Origin: Adenanthera pavonina
Lineage: Eukaryota > Streptophyta > Magnoliopsida > Fabales > Fabaceae
Reading direction: 5' to 3'
DNA length: 64,000 nucleotides
Assembly (NCBI GenBank): GCA_026686845.1
Contig: JAIVEN010000012.1
Coordinates: 20,214,501-20,278,500, forward strand
Of this stretch, positions 46,892 to 59,191 are shown one piece after another; position 1 is the first letter of the stretch, and every line of letters begins with the position of its first letter. Below the pieces are notes generated by a model. It searched no databases. It had not been told where the DNA came from and saw nothing but the letters and a program-made list of their open reading frames with translations. Position numbers and translations under genes: made by a program.

Positions 46892-48482
46892 ATGGCAAGT
46901 CACGAGGTGGTTCTTTTGGACTTTGGGTTTAGTGCGTTTTCGATGAGGGCTAGGATAGCATTGGCCGAGAAAAGGATTGAGTATGAGAAGAAGGAACAGG
47001 ATTTGTGGAATAAGGGTTCTGAGCTTCTGCAGATGAACCCTATTCACAAGAAGGTTCCAGTTTTGGTTTATAATGGAAAGCCTATTTGTGAGTCTCTGAT
47101 AATTGTTGAGTACATTGATGAGGTCTGGAAGGATAAGGGGAATCCATTGCTTCCCGCTGATCCTTATCTCAGAGCTCAAGCTGGGTTCTGGGCTGATTTT
47201 GTTGACAATAAGGTATGTTTCCAATTTGGTACTGTTTTTGGACACTCCAATTTGGTACTGTTTGCAAATGGATTTAGTGTAGTTGATAGGTTTTTAATTT
47301 CAATTTTATTGTAAGATTTTTCATTAGTTTCGATTCATCGTCCGATGTTATGCCACGTCATCTGATCAAAGTTCTTTTCTTTTGTTGATTAGCTCAGAAA
47401 GGTTTGAACCGTCAATATTACCCATGTCCGCCTTATCCTGACCCCATGACTTAGGCCCACATTAATTTTGATGAAAGTTTTAACATGATGTTATTATACT
47501 TTACATAGACTTGGTGTGATAACAGACAATAAATCAAATCAGATAATAGAAATTTTTTCTAATAATGGACTGAAAATCTACATACTTAACCAAAAAGAAA
47601 TCTAGTCTCATGTTGTGGGAAAGCGGCTATATATATTCTACCAATCAGTTGCTCACAAGGGGTTATGATCATGATATTTTAGGATTTAGACTTTGTGAAT
47701 GGTGAAAATGTTTTGGTAGAGCTTTTTCTACCCTTAAATGGGTTTGACCGTAACTTATTTTGATTAATCGAAACTCAAAATAGGATACAAACTATAAGGT
47801 GCTTCACCTTTTTTTTCTTGGGCTTAGTATGATAATTAAAAGTTGTTATAAAAATGATATATAGATGTATAGTGCTCCTAAAAAAGGTAACAAATCTAGA
47901 AGTGATAGGATGTAAAGTTCCCATATGGTTGTCATATCCAAACATGTGTGTGTAAAAATGATCTATATAAAAGTCATATTATTGACCACATATAATATTC
48001 TTTCTTGATCTAATAATTGATATCATTTTTGAATCATTGAGATAGATATCAATATATGAAACGCATGCATGATCATTTTTTATGTTATGTCATTTTGATA
48101 TTAATGGTCAAGGCATGTTCTTCAATTTTAAACGCAGGTGGCTGATGTCTGCGTCAGGATATGGAGAACGAAAGGAGAAGAGCATGAGACAGCAAGGAAG
48201 GACTTCATATCCACCTTCAAGCAGCTGGAAGAAGAGCTTGGAGACAAACCTTATTTTGGAGGTGAATCCTTTGGATTTGTGGATCTTGCTCTCATCCCTT
48301 TCTATAGCTGGTTCCAGGCCTTTGAGACCTTTGGGAACATCAAAGTGGAGGAAGAATGCCCTAAGTTCATAGCATGGGCTAAGAGGTGCATGCAGAGAGA
48401 GACTGTGTCTAAGTCTCTTCCCGGTCAGAAGGAAGTCTACGACTTTGTTGTGATCGTGAGGAAGAACTTTGGGTTAGAGTGA
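46892..48482 (+). CDS. GSTU: Tau-class glutathione S-transferase, copy 1
   Basis: Exons 46892-47212 and 48138-48482 (925-bp intron, phase 0) give 221 aa. The ATG at 46892 is preferred over an upstream in-frame GTG. The N-terminal thioredoxin-like domain (about 1-80) has the tau active-site region: Ser14 in GFSAFSMR aligns with the catalytic Ser of SPFGMR, but the usual Pro after it is Ala15. IHKKVPVLVYNGKP contains the cis-proline, and ESLII binds glutathione. The all-helical C-terminal domain contains GFVDLALIP. The intron after FWADFVDNK is the conserved tau position. The enzyme would conjugate glutathione to electrophiles (xenobiotics, stress products) in the cytosol. It differs from copy 2 at 30 of 221 residues by my count, including Arg28, where copy 2 has the more usual Gly. 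A MITE sits just upstream of its promoter. Confidence 0.93.
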
Positions 48483-48773
48483 AGGAGACATAAAGGGGTT
48501 TGTGCTGTTGAAGGATTTTTGGTTTGAAAAAGTGACATGGAGATGGGTGTGTCTTTGAAGATCATTATGTATTTTTCAATGTTACGTTTGTGTTTGTCAT
48601 TTATTATTGCTCTTGTGAATTAACAGTTTCATGTAGCTTATAGGTCATTTTTGCTTTAGTTATTGGACCACATTTTCTTTGCCATGGAACTTTGGTCTTC
48701 AAAGCTTGATTTCCTTGATCAGCACTCTTTTCAATTTCCTTATCATGCTCTTGAATTTACCTAAGTTCTTTTA
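48483..48773 (+). other. 3'UTR and proximal downstream region of GST1
   Basis: Closely similar to 58529-58820 downstream of GST2; non-coding. Confidence 0.5.
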
Positions 48774-49148
48774 GGTTAGTTTGGTACGTTGGAAGTCACT
48801 TTTTGAAAAGAAAATGATAAAGATGGTTTCTACTTAAACATGTTTAGTACGCGGGAAGTGAGATTCTGGAAAAGTTATTTTTCCTATGTTGTGACAGCCA
48901 ATTTTTCTTCAAAAAAAGATGAGAAAAATAATTGTTTTCTTGAAATTAAAATTTAATGGTAAATTTATTTTTTAAAATATTGTTTAAAGAGGTATTTGTG
49001 TTATTTAGTTATTTTTTCTATTTTTTTTATTTTTAAACACTTTTATTTTTCTATTAATGTATTGTAAAGTTAATTTCTAGAGAGGTTTTTTCTCATTCCC
49101 ATTTGTATTTTCATTCCCATTCATGTTGTTATTCTGTACCAAATGTAG
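48774..49148. mobile_element. MITE-like element downstream of GST1, shared with GST2
   Basis: An AT-rich segment of about 370 bp has inverted ends built on ACATTTGGTA (TTTGGTACGTTGG on the left, TGTACCAAATG on the right). The orthologous copy is 58821-59191. Its presence in both units means it inserted before the unit was duplicated. Confidence 0.55.
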
Positions 49149-49730
49149 TAATATATCATGCATCTAGCATACTGTATCACTAAATTAAGTATGACACATA
49201 TTTTCGGGGCTAAAAATGAGTAATGCTGAATTATATAAATTGATGATTTCAGATATCTCTCTGTCCTTTTTTTTTTCTTTGCAAAGATTTTAGATCTCTC
49301 AAATAACAAAAGCTTCGGATACTTTCGTTGTTTAATTATAAAAATTTATTTTAATTCAGTTTAAATTTAAAATATTTTAAGTTAGAAAAGTATATTTTTG
49401 GTAAATAAAATAAGTTTCATATATATATATATTAAAAAATTCGTAAAACTCTAATTTTTATATTTTTATAATATCCATTATTCTTAAATGATACAAAAAA
49501 TATTTTTGTTTTATTAAATTTGTGTTTTTATCTTTTTTTTAAACACATTTATATCTATATCCATATAAAATTTACAATAAGCTAAATTGTTCCCCTAAGT
49601 TACAAGATATTGCTACTTATCTTAGACTTTGTATAAAGTACGAACCCTAGAATTTAGTTTTATTAAATTTTATCATTTAAGAAACTAAAATCTGGGATCC
49701 ATACGTGATCTAAAGTGTAAAGTGTGCTTA
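49149..49730. other. Intergenic end of unit 1
   Basis: AT-rich, non-coding, similar to 59192-59735. Confidence 0.4.
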
Positions 49731-49857
49731 ATTTTGCAATTTTTTCTAATTGTTAATTTTACAAGTGTAGATTTTCAGATAAGGGTGAAAACTGCGTTGG
49801 AAAATATAAAGCAAAGAGACTGCAAAAATAACGTCGGCTTCATCTTGGTGATGTGAA

Positions 49858-50170
49858 TGGGCCAAAATTACTGGACCAGCCCAAAGTGTAAAGTCCTTTT
49901 GCCCCCTTATAACTACTGCCTGCTCCCTCTCTCTATCCACCACTTCTCCTCTCTGGTCTCGCCCCTTAAAACTAACCAAAACCCTCCTATCATCATTATC
50001 AGTTCACATGTTCATATACATACATACATATATAAATACATACATACATACACGTATTTGTATTATTACTTGATTGATGTTTATGAAAACACAAGATTTT
50101 ATCGTATAAAAAATTTAGCTCAAAATTCACAGCATATATACAATTCGAAGCATGCATTGAAACTTTAGGC
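49858..50170. other. Conserved promoter-like island (unit 2 copy)
   Basis: GGGCCAAAATTACTGGACCAGCCCAAAG is followed by a pyrimidine-rich leader with CTCTCTCTATCC and AAAACTAACCAAAACCCTCC. GGGCC/GCCCA elements followed by a CT-rich leader resemble plant housekeeping promoters (site II and telo-box-like). No credible coding sequence follows. The same island occurs at about 15231 (partly inverted) and 59845. Confidence 0.4.
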
Positions 50171-50584
50171 ACATTCGGTGCATCATTTGTTCATCCCAAA
50201 TTTGGTCGGTCTAGATTTAATTATATTTTATTATTATGTTATAAAGATATGTTTATTTTAATAAACATAGAATATAAAATAAAAATAATTTTATAATTAT
50301 AATTTTTTTATAAAAAATAATATTATTTAAAAAAATAAAATAAAAAATCTTAAAATTTGGACCATTTAAATTAAAATTGAATGATACATATCTCGACACA
50401 ATAATGAGCATGCGGCACCTCGTTATTATGATGAGGACCGAGTCGGATTATCCTCTTTAGGTGGAGTTCACAGAACAAAAGGCTGACAACCTTTGAAATG
50501 GTGGTTTTCATGAGGACACAGTCAATGCTTCCAAAGTAACAAGCATCATTCACCCCCTCACTCAATCTTTCTTTCTACTATTTA

Positions 50585-50588
50585 TAAA

Positions 50589-50619
<31 letters not shown>

Positions 50620-50620
50620 C
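50585..50620. repeat. (TA)n microsatellite
   Basis: A TATATA run, at the point where unit 2 lacks about 1 kb relative to unit 3. Confidence 0.8.
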
Positions 50621-50639
50621 TACACTCATTGATTTACTA

Positions 50640-51645
50640 AATATATAATTTCATGTTATAATATGTCTTTTGAGAGACTTGAAATATGATTCTATGCGAC
50701 TTCGTGCAAAAGATTTAGCGCTCTCGCAAGATGCTTGCCCAGAAAATTTTATATATAGTTAACGTAATATTATCATTTTCGTTGGTGTCACAATCATTAT
50801 TTTTTTCGTCACTGAAATATGGAGGCGTTTTCAAGTGTAGATATGATCATTTATCTAAACAAGCTGACGTGGTTTATTAATATATTCATGTAACAAGATA
50901 TATCAATCGATCGTGGCATATATCTATAATAGGCGGTCATCGTATAAATAGTTTTAAGAATTAATTATTGCTTACTCCCCTTTTAGTTATGATTTTCTAT
51001 TCTCACTTTTGTTGTTTTATTTGTAAATTGTAACCATATGAACTACTTTCCCATATTCTTAATATAAATTTTTTTTAAAACTGAATCTGGTGAATTTTTG
51101 TTTTATAACTAAGTTGTTCTGAAAAATTGTTACACGTTCTCTTGAGGTTGATTTGTGCCCAATGGAAAAAATGTATTTTCTTTTTATTATAAGATATATT
51201 TTTAGATAATTAAGGTTTCAAAATATAAGTCATTTTATAAAATTTATGAAATATTTAATATTTTTTTTTTTGAAAATATATAAAAGAGTTATAATAAAGA
51301 GAGATTAAGAGAGATATAACTAAAATAAGTTATAATTTAATAAAAATAATTTTAAAAAATTATATTAAATTTTTAAAATATTAAGATTATTAACTAATTT
51401 TTTTAATATATATGAGATAGATAAATATGAGTCATAATAGAGAATTAAAGAATTGATGGAATAAAACTTATTGATAGTTCCAAGATCCGTCAAATTCAAG
51501 TAGTTTCTCGCATCAACACCAATGTACGGATCCGAAATTGTAAAATCATGTGTCCTTATTAATACAAATGTTTTTGGTTGAAGACTATATATAGCTTCTT
51601 CAGCTAAATCAATTTCATATTGTTAAATTTCATATAAAAAAAAAT
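50640..51645. other. Non-coding part of unit 2
   Basis: Conserved with units 1 and 3. Around 51200-51450 there is extra AT-rich sequence, with MITE-like phrases, that is not in the other units. No gene. Confidence 0.4.
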
Positions 51646-51648
51646 TAA

Positions 51649-52024
51649 GGCATGTATGAATCTATTTTTGAAAATAATTTTTTTATTTTTAAAAATAGAA
51701 AACTTAAAAAACTTGTTTAGTAAATTTAGTTTTTATAAATTATTTTAAAAAATAAAAAAATAAAAGAACAGAAAACTCAAAACACCTTTAAGGCATTTTA
51801 TAATTTGTATTCTAGAAAACACAAGAAAATGTGAGAAACATCCACTTCATTAATGATAAAGTTTTAAATTTTAAATAACTTATCTATCACTCACTAGTTA
51901 TAATTTTGAGAATAATTATTTAAACAGATTTTTTTATTTTCTCATTTTTAAAACTTATTCCTGAAAATAATTTTACAAAACTGTTCTCATAATAATAAAA
52001 TAAAAAATATTATCAAACAGAATC
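51649..52024. mobile_element. MITE with TAA duplication (376 bp)
   Basis: It is flanked by TAA (51646-51648, 52025-52027). The empty site is seen in unit 3 (AAAATTAATTTTATAT at about 62280). It contains TGTATGA on the left, with ATCAAACAGAATC on the right. The reverse complement of most of it recurs at 55655-56030 in front of GST2. Confidence 0.75.
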
Positions 52025-52159
52025 TAATTTTATACTTTTTGTATATCAATACAACTCTCATTTCTCCGCAATTGGTGTGTGTCATATATAGGCCAATATT
52101 GAGAAGATGTTACATTATCTTGTTTTTTGATGCTCTGTCGACAACAAAATTAAATATAG

Positions 52160-52710
52160 GCAAAAGCTCACTTTTAGTTTCATAATTTTATATTAAATTT
52201 TATTTTGGTCCCTTAACTTTATTTTGTTTTTTTTTAATTTTTTAATTTTTAAAATATAATTAAAAGTTTTTTTATTACTAACATCATTAATCATATTAAC
52301 AAAAATGCTGACAAAAATATTATTCAATGTTGGCATATCAATTTTTATTGTCAAATCATCAATATTTCTAATTAATCTTGGGTTTAAAATATTTTTAATT
52401 AAATTAAAAGATTAAAAATAATAATTACAAATAGAAACTTCTAAACAAAAGCTTAATCTTAGATTTTTTTTGTCATGAAAAATGAGTTGGATAAAAATGT
52501 AAGCATTTAGAAAATACTTTGTTAGCATTTAGAAATGATTGATCAATATTTTCTACTAATACAGTTAACTATGTTAATTATAGAAAACATATTAATTATA
52601 TTTTAAAAGTTAAAGAATTAAAAAGAAATAAAATAAAGTTAAGGAATTAAAATGAAACTTAATGTAAAGTTAAGGGACTAAAAACATATTTTTTCCATTA
52701 AATATACGAT
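52160..52710. mobile_element. AT-rich insertion specific to unit 2
   Basis: Between ACAACAAAATTAAATAT and AAATATACGATCGCATAGACCC unit 2 has about 540 bp missing from units 1 and 3. The ends are roughly complementary (TTTTAGTTTCATAATTTTA... and ...AATGTAAAGTTAAGGGACTAAAA), which fits a non-autonomous DNA transposon. Family unknown. Confidence 0.45.
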
Positions 52711-53243
52711 CGCATAGACCCATCCTTTTTTTTTTCGCTTGTGTATTCCTCATATACTTATTTTTTTATAACCTAATCCTCATATACTTTTAAAAAGGAA
52801 AATATATCTGTATTTGACATATATAAGATATGATTTATATACTCTATATATATATACATCTGTCTCTGTGTGGGGTGATCAGATCTCCAAAGTGCAACCA
52901 ATAATTAAAAAAATAAAAAAGGTAATCCTATTTTTTAACAAAAAATATACTTATTTATATTAAAAAATATTTTTTTAAAAAAATAATGTTAAAATAAAAA
53001 TAACATTTTTAAAAGTTATGAATAATCAATAATTATATAATATTATTTTTACATAATATTAAATTAAATTTAAAATAAAATTACAATTTTAAATGAAATT
53101 AAAATATTAAAATATTAAATTTTTTTATAACAATCGCATAGTAAATATATTATATAATATACATATAAAAAAATCTATAAAATTAATTATTATATATAAA
53201 ATAATAAAATATATATGAACATAAATATATAAAATCCAAGTTG

Positions 53244-55640
53244 GGTTGGGTTAACATCATTGAGCCCGAAATTCCACGCAACCTGAAAATTGAGTCGGCT
53301 AGCTGTGACTAGGTCGAACCACACCAACCGTGCCTCCGACGCCTCTACCATTATTGGTCAACCCTAACAAGACTCAAGTGTCAAATCAGAGTAGCAAATG
53401 GTTATCCACAACTTTTCAAAAGCCTCCTATTTTGAAAGTATGTGAATGATGTGACGTGACCTTTTAATTTTCCCCCTAGTCGTCGCATCAAAATGTGATG
53501 TTTGGGATAATGTTATGAAAATTAAATAAGACCTGGTCAACTGATTTCATCAGGAATTAATACTTAGTCCAACTCGGAAGAAGGAGATAACTGGGAAGAT
53601 GAGAGATCCACTCAAGAACTGGTTAATCCGGTCTTAAACTGTTGGAACCAGTGAAATCAGTGGGTTAACGGATTCAAGCGGGTTTGAAGTAAAAAATAAA
53701 ATAGAAGGTAAAACCAGAAGACAGGGGATAAGAAACGAACAAGAGAGATAAGGAACAGAAGCAAAGAAGAAGGAGAAGAAAGAACCAAAAGTGAAGAAAG
53801 ATGCAAAAATATCAAATAAGAATGTTAAGGAAGAAGAAAATTAGACAAGAGGAGCAACAAGTGGGGAATGGTACCGTGAAGGGACTAAAAATTCCAAAGT
53901 CTCATTAATAATCCGAAGGGTCAGAGATTTCATAAGGATGAAATTGTGTTGCCACATTTCCCCGTAAAGAGAGAAACGGTGGTTAAAAAAATGAGCCATT
54001 TCACCATGACACATCACACTTCCCACTACGCAAGCCAAATAGCACTTTCCCATGAGAGGTTATGCAAATGTTTGGCCAGCATAATATATAATAACTTAAT
54101 GGAAAGATAAATATCCAACGGATAAAAGACTATTATAAGCATAAATATCCACTTTGACACATGACACTTTCCAATGTATATTTTCATGTTGTGGGCCGGG
54201 GCTGAAGGTAATTCTACAATCTAAAATTCAAATAACTTTATAAAAATATCTAATAAATAGGTCTTTCTTTCCTCTTTTTTTTTTTTTTTTTTAAGTAGTA
54301 AGTAGGTCTAAAGTCCATTTTTTATAATTTTATATAATTATGGATTTAAAAGAAAATTCAATCACTTTATTGTTGTATCTTCTTGGAAATTTTTTCATGT
54401 TGCATTTTTTTATAAAAGAAATATTACTTTTTTTAGTTAAATTTTCTCTTTTTACATTTGGATGATTTATTTATTTATTTTTTAAGTATATATTAAAATA
54501 TATTATTTTAATTACCTCAATTTTACCCTGACTACTTCAGTGGTTGGGTCGGGTTTTTTAACATACGTATCTATGATAAATGTATGCACCCTCCACCGTT
54601 TATTCAGGGAGAATTGGTTTTTGAGAGTAGAATATGTATTATATTAGCCTTTTCCCATTAATTTATTATATTAGCCTTTTTCCATTAATTCATTATATTA
54701 GCTTTTCAAATTATTATAAAATATTCATTTAAGTAAATTTTTTATTTCTAAATTATATTATTATGTATTGTTTTTTATCTTTTTTTTTAATTTTTCTTCA
54801 AGTTTATTATTACTTATTTTTTTAAATTTAATATTTGTATTTTATTCTTATTCATATGAAAAAATTACGTAAAATTAAAATATATTAATATCATTATAAC
54901 TAATTCAATTACAATTAATTAATTATCATTCAACCATTAAATTTTGAACTAATACCCATCCGATTTGATCGATTCAACTTTGATAATATTAGTATAAAGC
55001 CATCTTTTTTTTTTTTTACTCTTAGTAAAATAGAACTTTTTATCCCTAAGTCCTTTTTCCCCATTCTCTATTACACCCATACTTAACAAAAAACATATTT
55101 GCATCCAATATATATTAGATATGATACACATATCTTATTTTATATAGTATTACAAGTTTTTTCTTTAAAAAATTCTAAAATATCTTAAAAGTTATAAAAA
55201 AATAACTTAATTTTTTATTTTTTATTTTAGTTATTATTATATTATTTTTGAAATACTTTTTTAAAATTTAATTTTTTTATATATTTTTTATGAGTTAATT
55301 TGTTAAATATATCCATATAATTTGTTTTAATATTAATTGATATAATGAAGGGCTACGATTTATGATGTGCATGCTATGACTCTGGAACGAATGTGTACTG
55401 AAAATTCTAGTTTTTTTTTTTTGAAATGTATCAAACAAATCAAGAACCTATCAATGCCACTGTTGCTCCGTCAAAGCTAAAATACTTATATTATATGCAT
55501 ATAGCTCCCTGTCAGTCGTGTCGGTAGAGAAACCCCACATGAATAGAAAAATCACCTCTGATTGATCCACACACCACTACCAAAGCACCCACATTATCCT
55601 AAGCTGCTCTCTCAATAAGAACCACCCATCTAATATATTT
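53244..55640. other. Right part of unit 2, non-coding
   Basis: Equivalent to 43577-46175 in unit 1. A purine-rich insertion at about 53560-54000 (AGAAGAAGGAGAAG) is specific to this unit. No convincing gene; a 70-codon minus-strand frame at 53841-54053 has no recognisable features. Confidence 0.45.
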
Positions 55641-55654
55641 CGGATTCTAAATAT

Positions 55655-56030
55655 GGGGATTGTTTGATAATATTTTTTATTTTATTATTTTTAAAATAAT
55701 TTTATAAAATTATTTTTAAGATTAAGTTTTAAAAATAAAAAAATAAAAAAATAAAAAATTTTATTTAAATAATTATTCTCAAAATTATAACTAGTGAATG
55801 ATAGATGAGTTATTTAAAATTTATAACTTTAGATAGGTATTATTCACCTTTTCTTGTATTTTCTAGAATAAAAATTATAAAATATCTTAAAAATATTCTG
55901 AGTTTTCTATTATTTTATTTTTTATTTTACAGAACAATTTTTAGAAAACATATTTACGAAACAAATTCTTTTACTTTTCTATTTTTTAAAATAAAAAAAT
56001 TATTTTTAAAAACTCTATTAAACAGTGACA
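55655..56030. mobile_element. MITE upstream of GST2, inverted relative to 51649-52024
   Basis: Aligns to the reverse complement of the 51649-52024 element (shared GTTTGATAATATTTTTTATT and TATAACTAGTGA stretches). Borders are approximate. Together with more AT-rich sequence up to about 56250 it forms a GST2-specific insertion between CCCATCTAATAT and the core promoter. Confidence 0.6.
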
Positions 56031-56289
56031 TAGATTTTTGTCCATGTCTTAAATATATAAATTTTTATAGTATACGAGGAAATATTTATTATAAATTTTT
56101 AAATTTTTTAATTAAATATATTTAAAAAAATTAAATAAGAGTAATTTTAATAAAATATTAAAAATTTTTATGAATTAAAATAATTAATTAACTTTAATTT
56201 TCAATCTTAATCTGAGTCAATGTAATTTAATTAAAAAATAGAGTATTAAGAAGCGAAATCAAACACAGCCCTGTGACTCCACTTTGAAC

Positions 56290-56296
56290 TATAAAG
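56290..56296 (+). promoter_or_regulatory. TATA box of GST2
   Basis: TATAAAG, 89 nt upstream of the GST2 ATG, in the same context as the GST1 TATA box. Confidence 0.65.
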
Positions 56297-56378
56297 TAAT
56301 GGAGGTTGCAACCTCTCCTTCTTCATTGACCACTGTAACACAGTCTGTTTCAGATCTGTGTGGTTGAAGTTTGAAGTC

Positions 56379-58528
56379 ATGGCAAGTCACGACGTGGTTC
56401 TTCTGGACTCTGGCTTTAGTACGTTTTCGATGAGGGCTAGGATAGCACTGGCTGAGAAAGGGATAGAGTATGAGAGGAAGGAACAGGATTTGGGGAACAA
56501 GAGTTCTGAGCTTCTGCAGCTGAACCCAATTCACAAGAAGGTTCCAGTTTTGGTTCACAATGGAAAGCCTGTTTGTGAATCTCTGATAATTGTTGAGTAT
56601 ATTGATGAGGTTTGGAAGGATAAGGGGAATCCATTGCTTCCCTCTGATCCTTATATCAGAGCTCAAGCTAGGTTCTGGGCTAATTTTGTTGATAATAAGG
56701 TATGTTCCCAATTTGATACTGTCTCATGACATTTTTGGACACTTCAATCTATACTTTTGATGTTCTGTTTTGATATGCAAATGGATTTAGTGTAGTTGAT
56801 AGGTTTTTAATTTCAATTTTATTGTAAGATTTTTCATTAGTTTCGATTCATCGTCCGATGTTATGCCACATCATCTGATCAAAGTTCTTTTTTTTTTGGT
56901 TGATTTGCTCAGAAAGGTTTGAACCGTCAGTATTACCCATGTCCAGCTTTTCCTTACCACATGATTTAGGCCCACATTAATTTTGATGAAAGTTTTAACA
57001 TGTTGTTATTGTACTTTACATAGACTTGGTGTGATAACAGGCAATAGATCAAATCAGATAATAGAAATTTTTTATAAGATTGGACTGAAAATCTATCTAC
57101 TTAACCAATTAGAAATCTAGTCTTGATGGATTGTTCCTAGTGTAACTGTCATTATCATTTAAATATGATATCTTAGAGTTTAGATTGTATGAATGTGAAA
57201 AATATCTTCATGAGAGCGTCCCTCACCTTTAAATGGGTCAAATATTCATCCGAATTAGGTTAAACTCAAAATAATAATAAAATACTGCTCATTATTTAAA
57301 AAGAAAAAGTGTCTATATTGGGTTTAATTAGGGTAAATGACATCACGTATTCATACTTCTCAAATCTCCCCCAAGATCCACTTTTTCTTCTCGCTGATAT
57401 GTGTGTTTAGATTTCCAAAATAATCACATCTGGAGCTAAAAAAAAAATGATTATGTTACCAGTTTTTAAATATAATCTTGATCAAAATAATCACTTATAG
57501 TCATTTAAGTGATTATTTCTATAAGTTCATTTTTCCAACTTATGATAATTATTTATTCTTTTATAATAACTTATTTCACTTTTTTTTATTATTCACCCAA
57601 TAATCACTTAAATTTCAATATTTAAACATATTTTTTTTTCAAAATCACTCATGGGTTAAAAATATCCAAACACAATTCACTTTTGACATAATTACTTATT
57701 TTCATAATTTATTATGAATAATTATTTATTCTTATAATTATTTATACATAATTCAATCCAAAATACCTGATGACTTTTTTCCTTTACATTCTCTCTTTGG
57801 TTTTTTTTTATATATACATGGGACACAATTATACAAACTGTATGGTGCTTTACCGTTTTTTTTTTTTGGACTTAGTCTAATAATTAAAAGTTGTTATAAA
57901 AATGATATGAAGATATATAGTGCTCCTAAAAAGTTAACAAATCTAAAAGTGATAGGTTGACAAGTTCCCATGTGGTTGTCATATCCAAACATGTGTGTTT
58001 AAAAATGATATATATAAAGGTCATATTATTGAACCGTAAAATAATCTTTCTTGATCTAATAGTTGATTTCATTTTTGAATCATTGAGATAGACATCAATA
58101 TATGAAACGCATGCATGATCATTTTTTAAGTAATGTCATTTTGATATTTATGTTCAAGGCATGTTCTTCAATTTTAAACACAGGTGGCTGATGTGGGCGT
58201 CAGGACATGGACAAAGAAAGGAGAAGAGCATGAGACAGCAAGGAAGGACTTCATATCCACCTTGAAGCTACTGGAAGAAGAGCTTGGAAACAAGCCCTAT
58301 TTTGGAGGGGACTCCTTTGGATTTGTGGATGTTGCTCTTATCCCTTTCTATAGCTGGTTCCAGGCCTATGAGACCTTTGGGAACATCAAAGCAGAGGAAG
58401 AGTTCCCTAAGTTTATAGCATGGGCTAAGAGGTGCATGCAGAGAGAGACTGTGTCTAAGTCTCTTCCTGGTCAGAAGGAAGTCTTTGAGTTTGTCTTGAT
58501 CTTGAGGAAGAACTTTGGGTTAGAGTGA
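56379..58528 (+). CDS. GSTU: Tau-class glutathione S-transferase, copy 2
   Basis: Exons 56379-56699 and 58184-58528 (1484-bp intron, phase 0) give 221 aa, collinear with copy 1. The tau features are Ser14 in GFSTFSMR (catalytic Ser, with Thr instead of the usual Pro at 15), KKVPVLVHNGKP with the cis-proline, ESLII for glutathione, and a helical C-terminal domain with GFVDVALIP. Residue 11 is Ser, where copy 1 has Phe, and 39 is Gly where copy 1 has Trp. The intron is about 560 bp longer than in copy 1 because of an insertion at about 57270-57825. The open frame is intact. Cytosolic glutathione conjugation of electrophiles is expected from the family. The copies have separate insertions in their upstream regions, so regulation may differ. 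Confidence 0.93.
57270..57825. mobile_element. Insertion in the GST2 intron
   Basis: It is absent from the GST1 intron, where CTCAAAATAGGATACAAACTATAAGG is continuous. The insert contains TAATCACTT/AAGTGATTA palindromic motifs and TGTTTAG...CCAAACACA near its ends, suggesting a MITE. Exact borders were not resolved. Confidence 0.55.
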
Positions 58529-58820
58529 AGCAGACATAAAAGGGTATGTGCTGTTGAAGGATTTGCATGTTTGGTTTGAATAAGTGACGTGGAGATGGGT
58601 ATGTCTTTGAAGATGATTATGTATTTTTAAATGTTATGTTTGTGTTTGTCATTTATTGTTGCTTTTGTGAATTAGCAGTTTCATGTAGCTGGTAGATCAT
58701 TTTTGCTTTAGTTATTGGATCACATATCCTTTGTCACGGAACTTTGGTCTTAAATGTTTGATTTCCTTGTTTAGCACAACTCCTTGTCATGCCTTTGAAT
58801 TCACCTAAATTCTCTTAGAT

Positions 58821-59191
58821 TACATTTGGTATGTTGGAAATGGCTTTTTAGAACAGAAATGGGTAAAAAGGCTTCTATTTACACAAATTTGGTATGGAGG
58901 AAGGGATGTTCGTGGAAAAACTATTTTCTCAATTTTTTGGGACTCAACTTTCTTTTAAAAAGAAATTAAAATGGATGATTTCGTAGAATCAAAATTTAAT
59001 AGAAATTTATTTTTTTAAAAAGATATTTTTGTTATTTAGTTATTTTTTTATTTTTTATTTTTAAATATTTTTATTTTTTTATTGATACACCAAACATATA
59101 TTTGGAGAAGAATTGTATTTAAAAGTATCTCTTCCCATTCACATTTCTACTCTCATTTTCATTTATGTTGTCATTTTTTTACCAATTGTAG
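58821..59191. mobile_element. MITE-like element downstream of GST2 (counterpart of 48774-49148)
   Basis: Inverted ends TACATTTGGTA (left) and TACCAATTGTA (right); orthologous to the copy behind GST1. Confidence 0.55.

Larger units (their letters stand above)
15060..49730. repeat. Tandem segmental duplication, unit 1 (interrupted by a 24-kb MULE)
   Basis: After removal of 19205-43562 this unit is about 10.3 kb and aligns in order with 49731-59735. Shared landmarks are a GGGCCAAAAT-type island (about 15231), a CAAGCTGACGTG tract (about 17837), the TGTACGGATCCGAAATTG tract (about 18231), a TTGGGTTGGGTTAACATCA junction (about 43577), and the GST gene with its downstream MITE. Its left edge at about 15.06 kb marks where similarity to the other units begins; no GST lies further left in the window. 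Unit-specific additions are the MULE, a micro-inversion, three related MITEs and a roughly 450-bp insert near 16.9-17.35 kb. Confidence 0.8.

Noticed and set aside
46829..47245. 138-codon minus-strand frame over GST1, with a matching 140-codon frame at 56289-56711 over GST2
   Set aside because: These are antisense shadows of the first GST exon, open in both copies only because the copies are homologous.
55805..56125. 106-codon Phe/Ile/Lys-rich frame
   Set aside because: It falls in AT-rich MITE sequence upstream of GST2; the composition is that of random AT-rich DNA.
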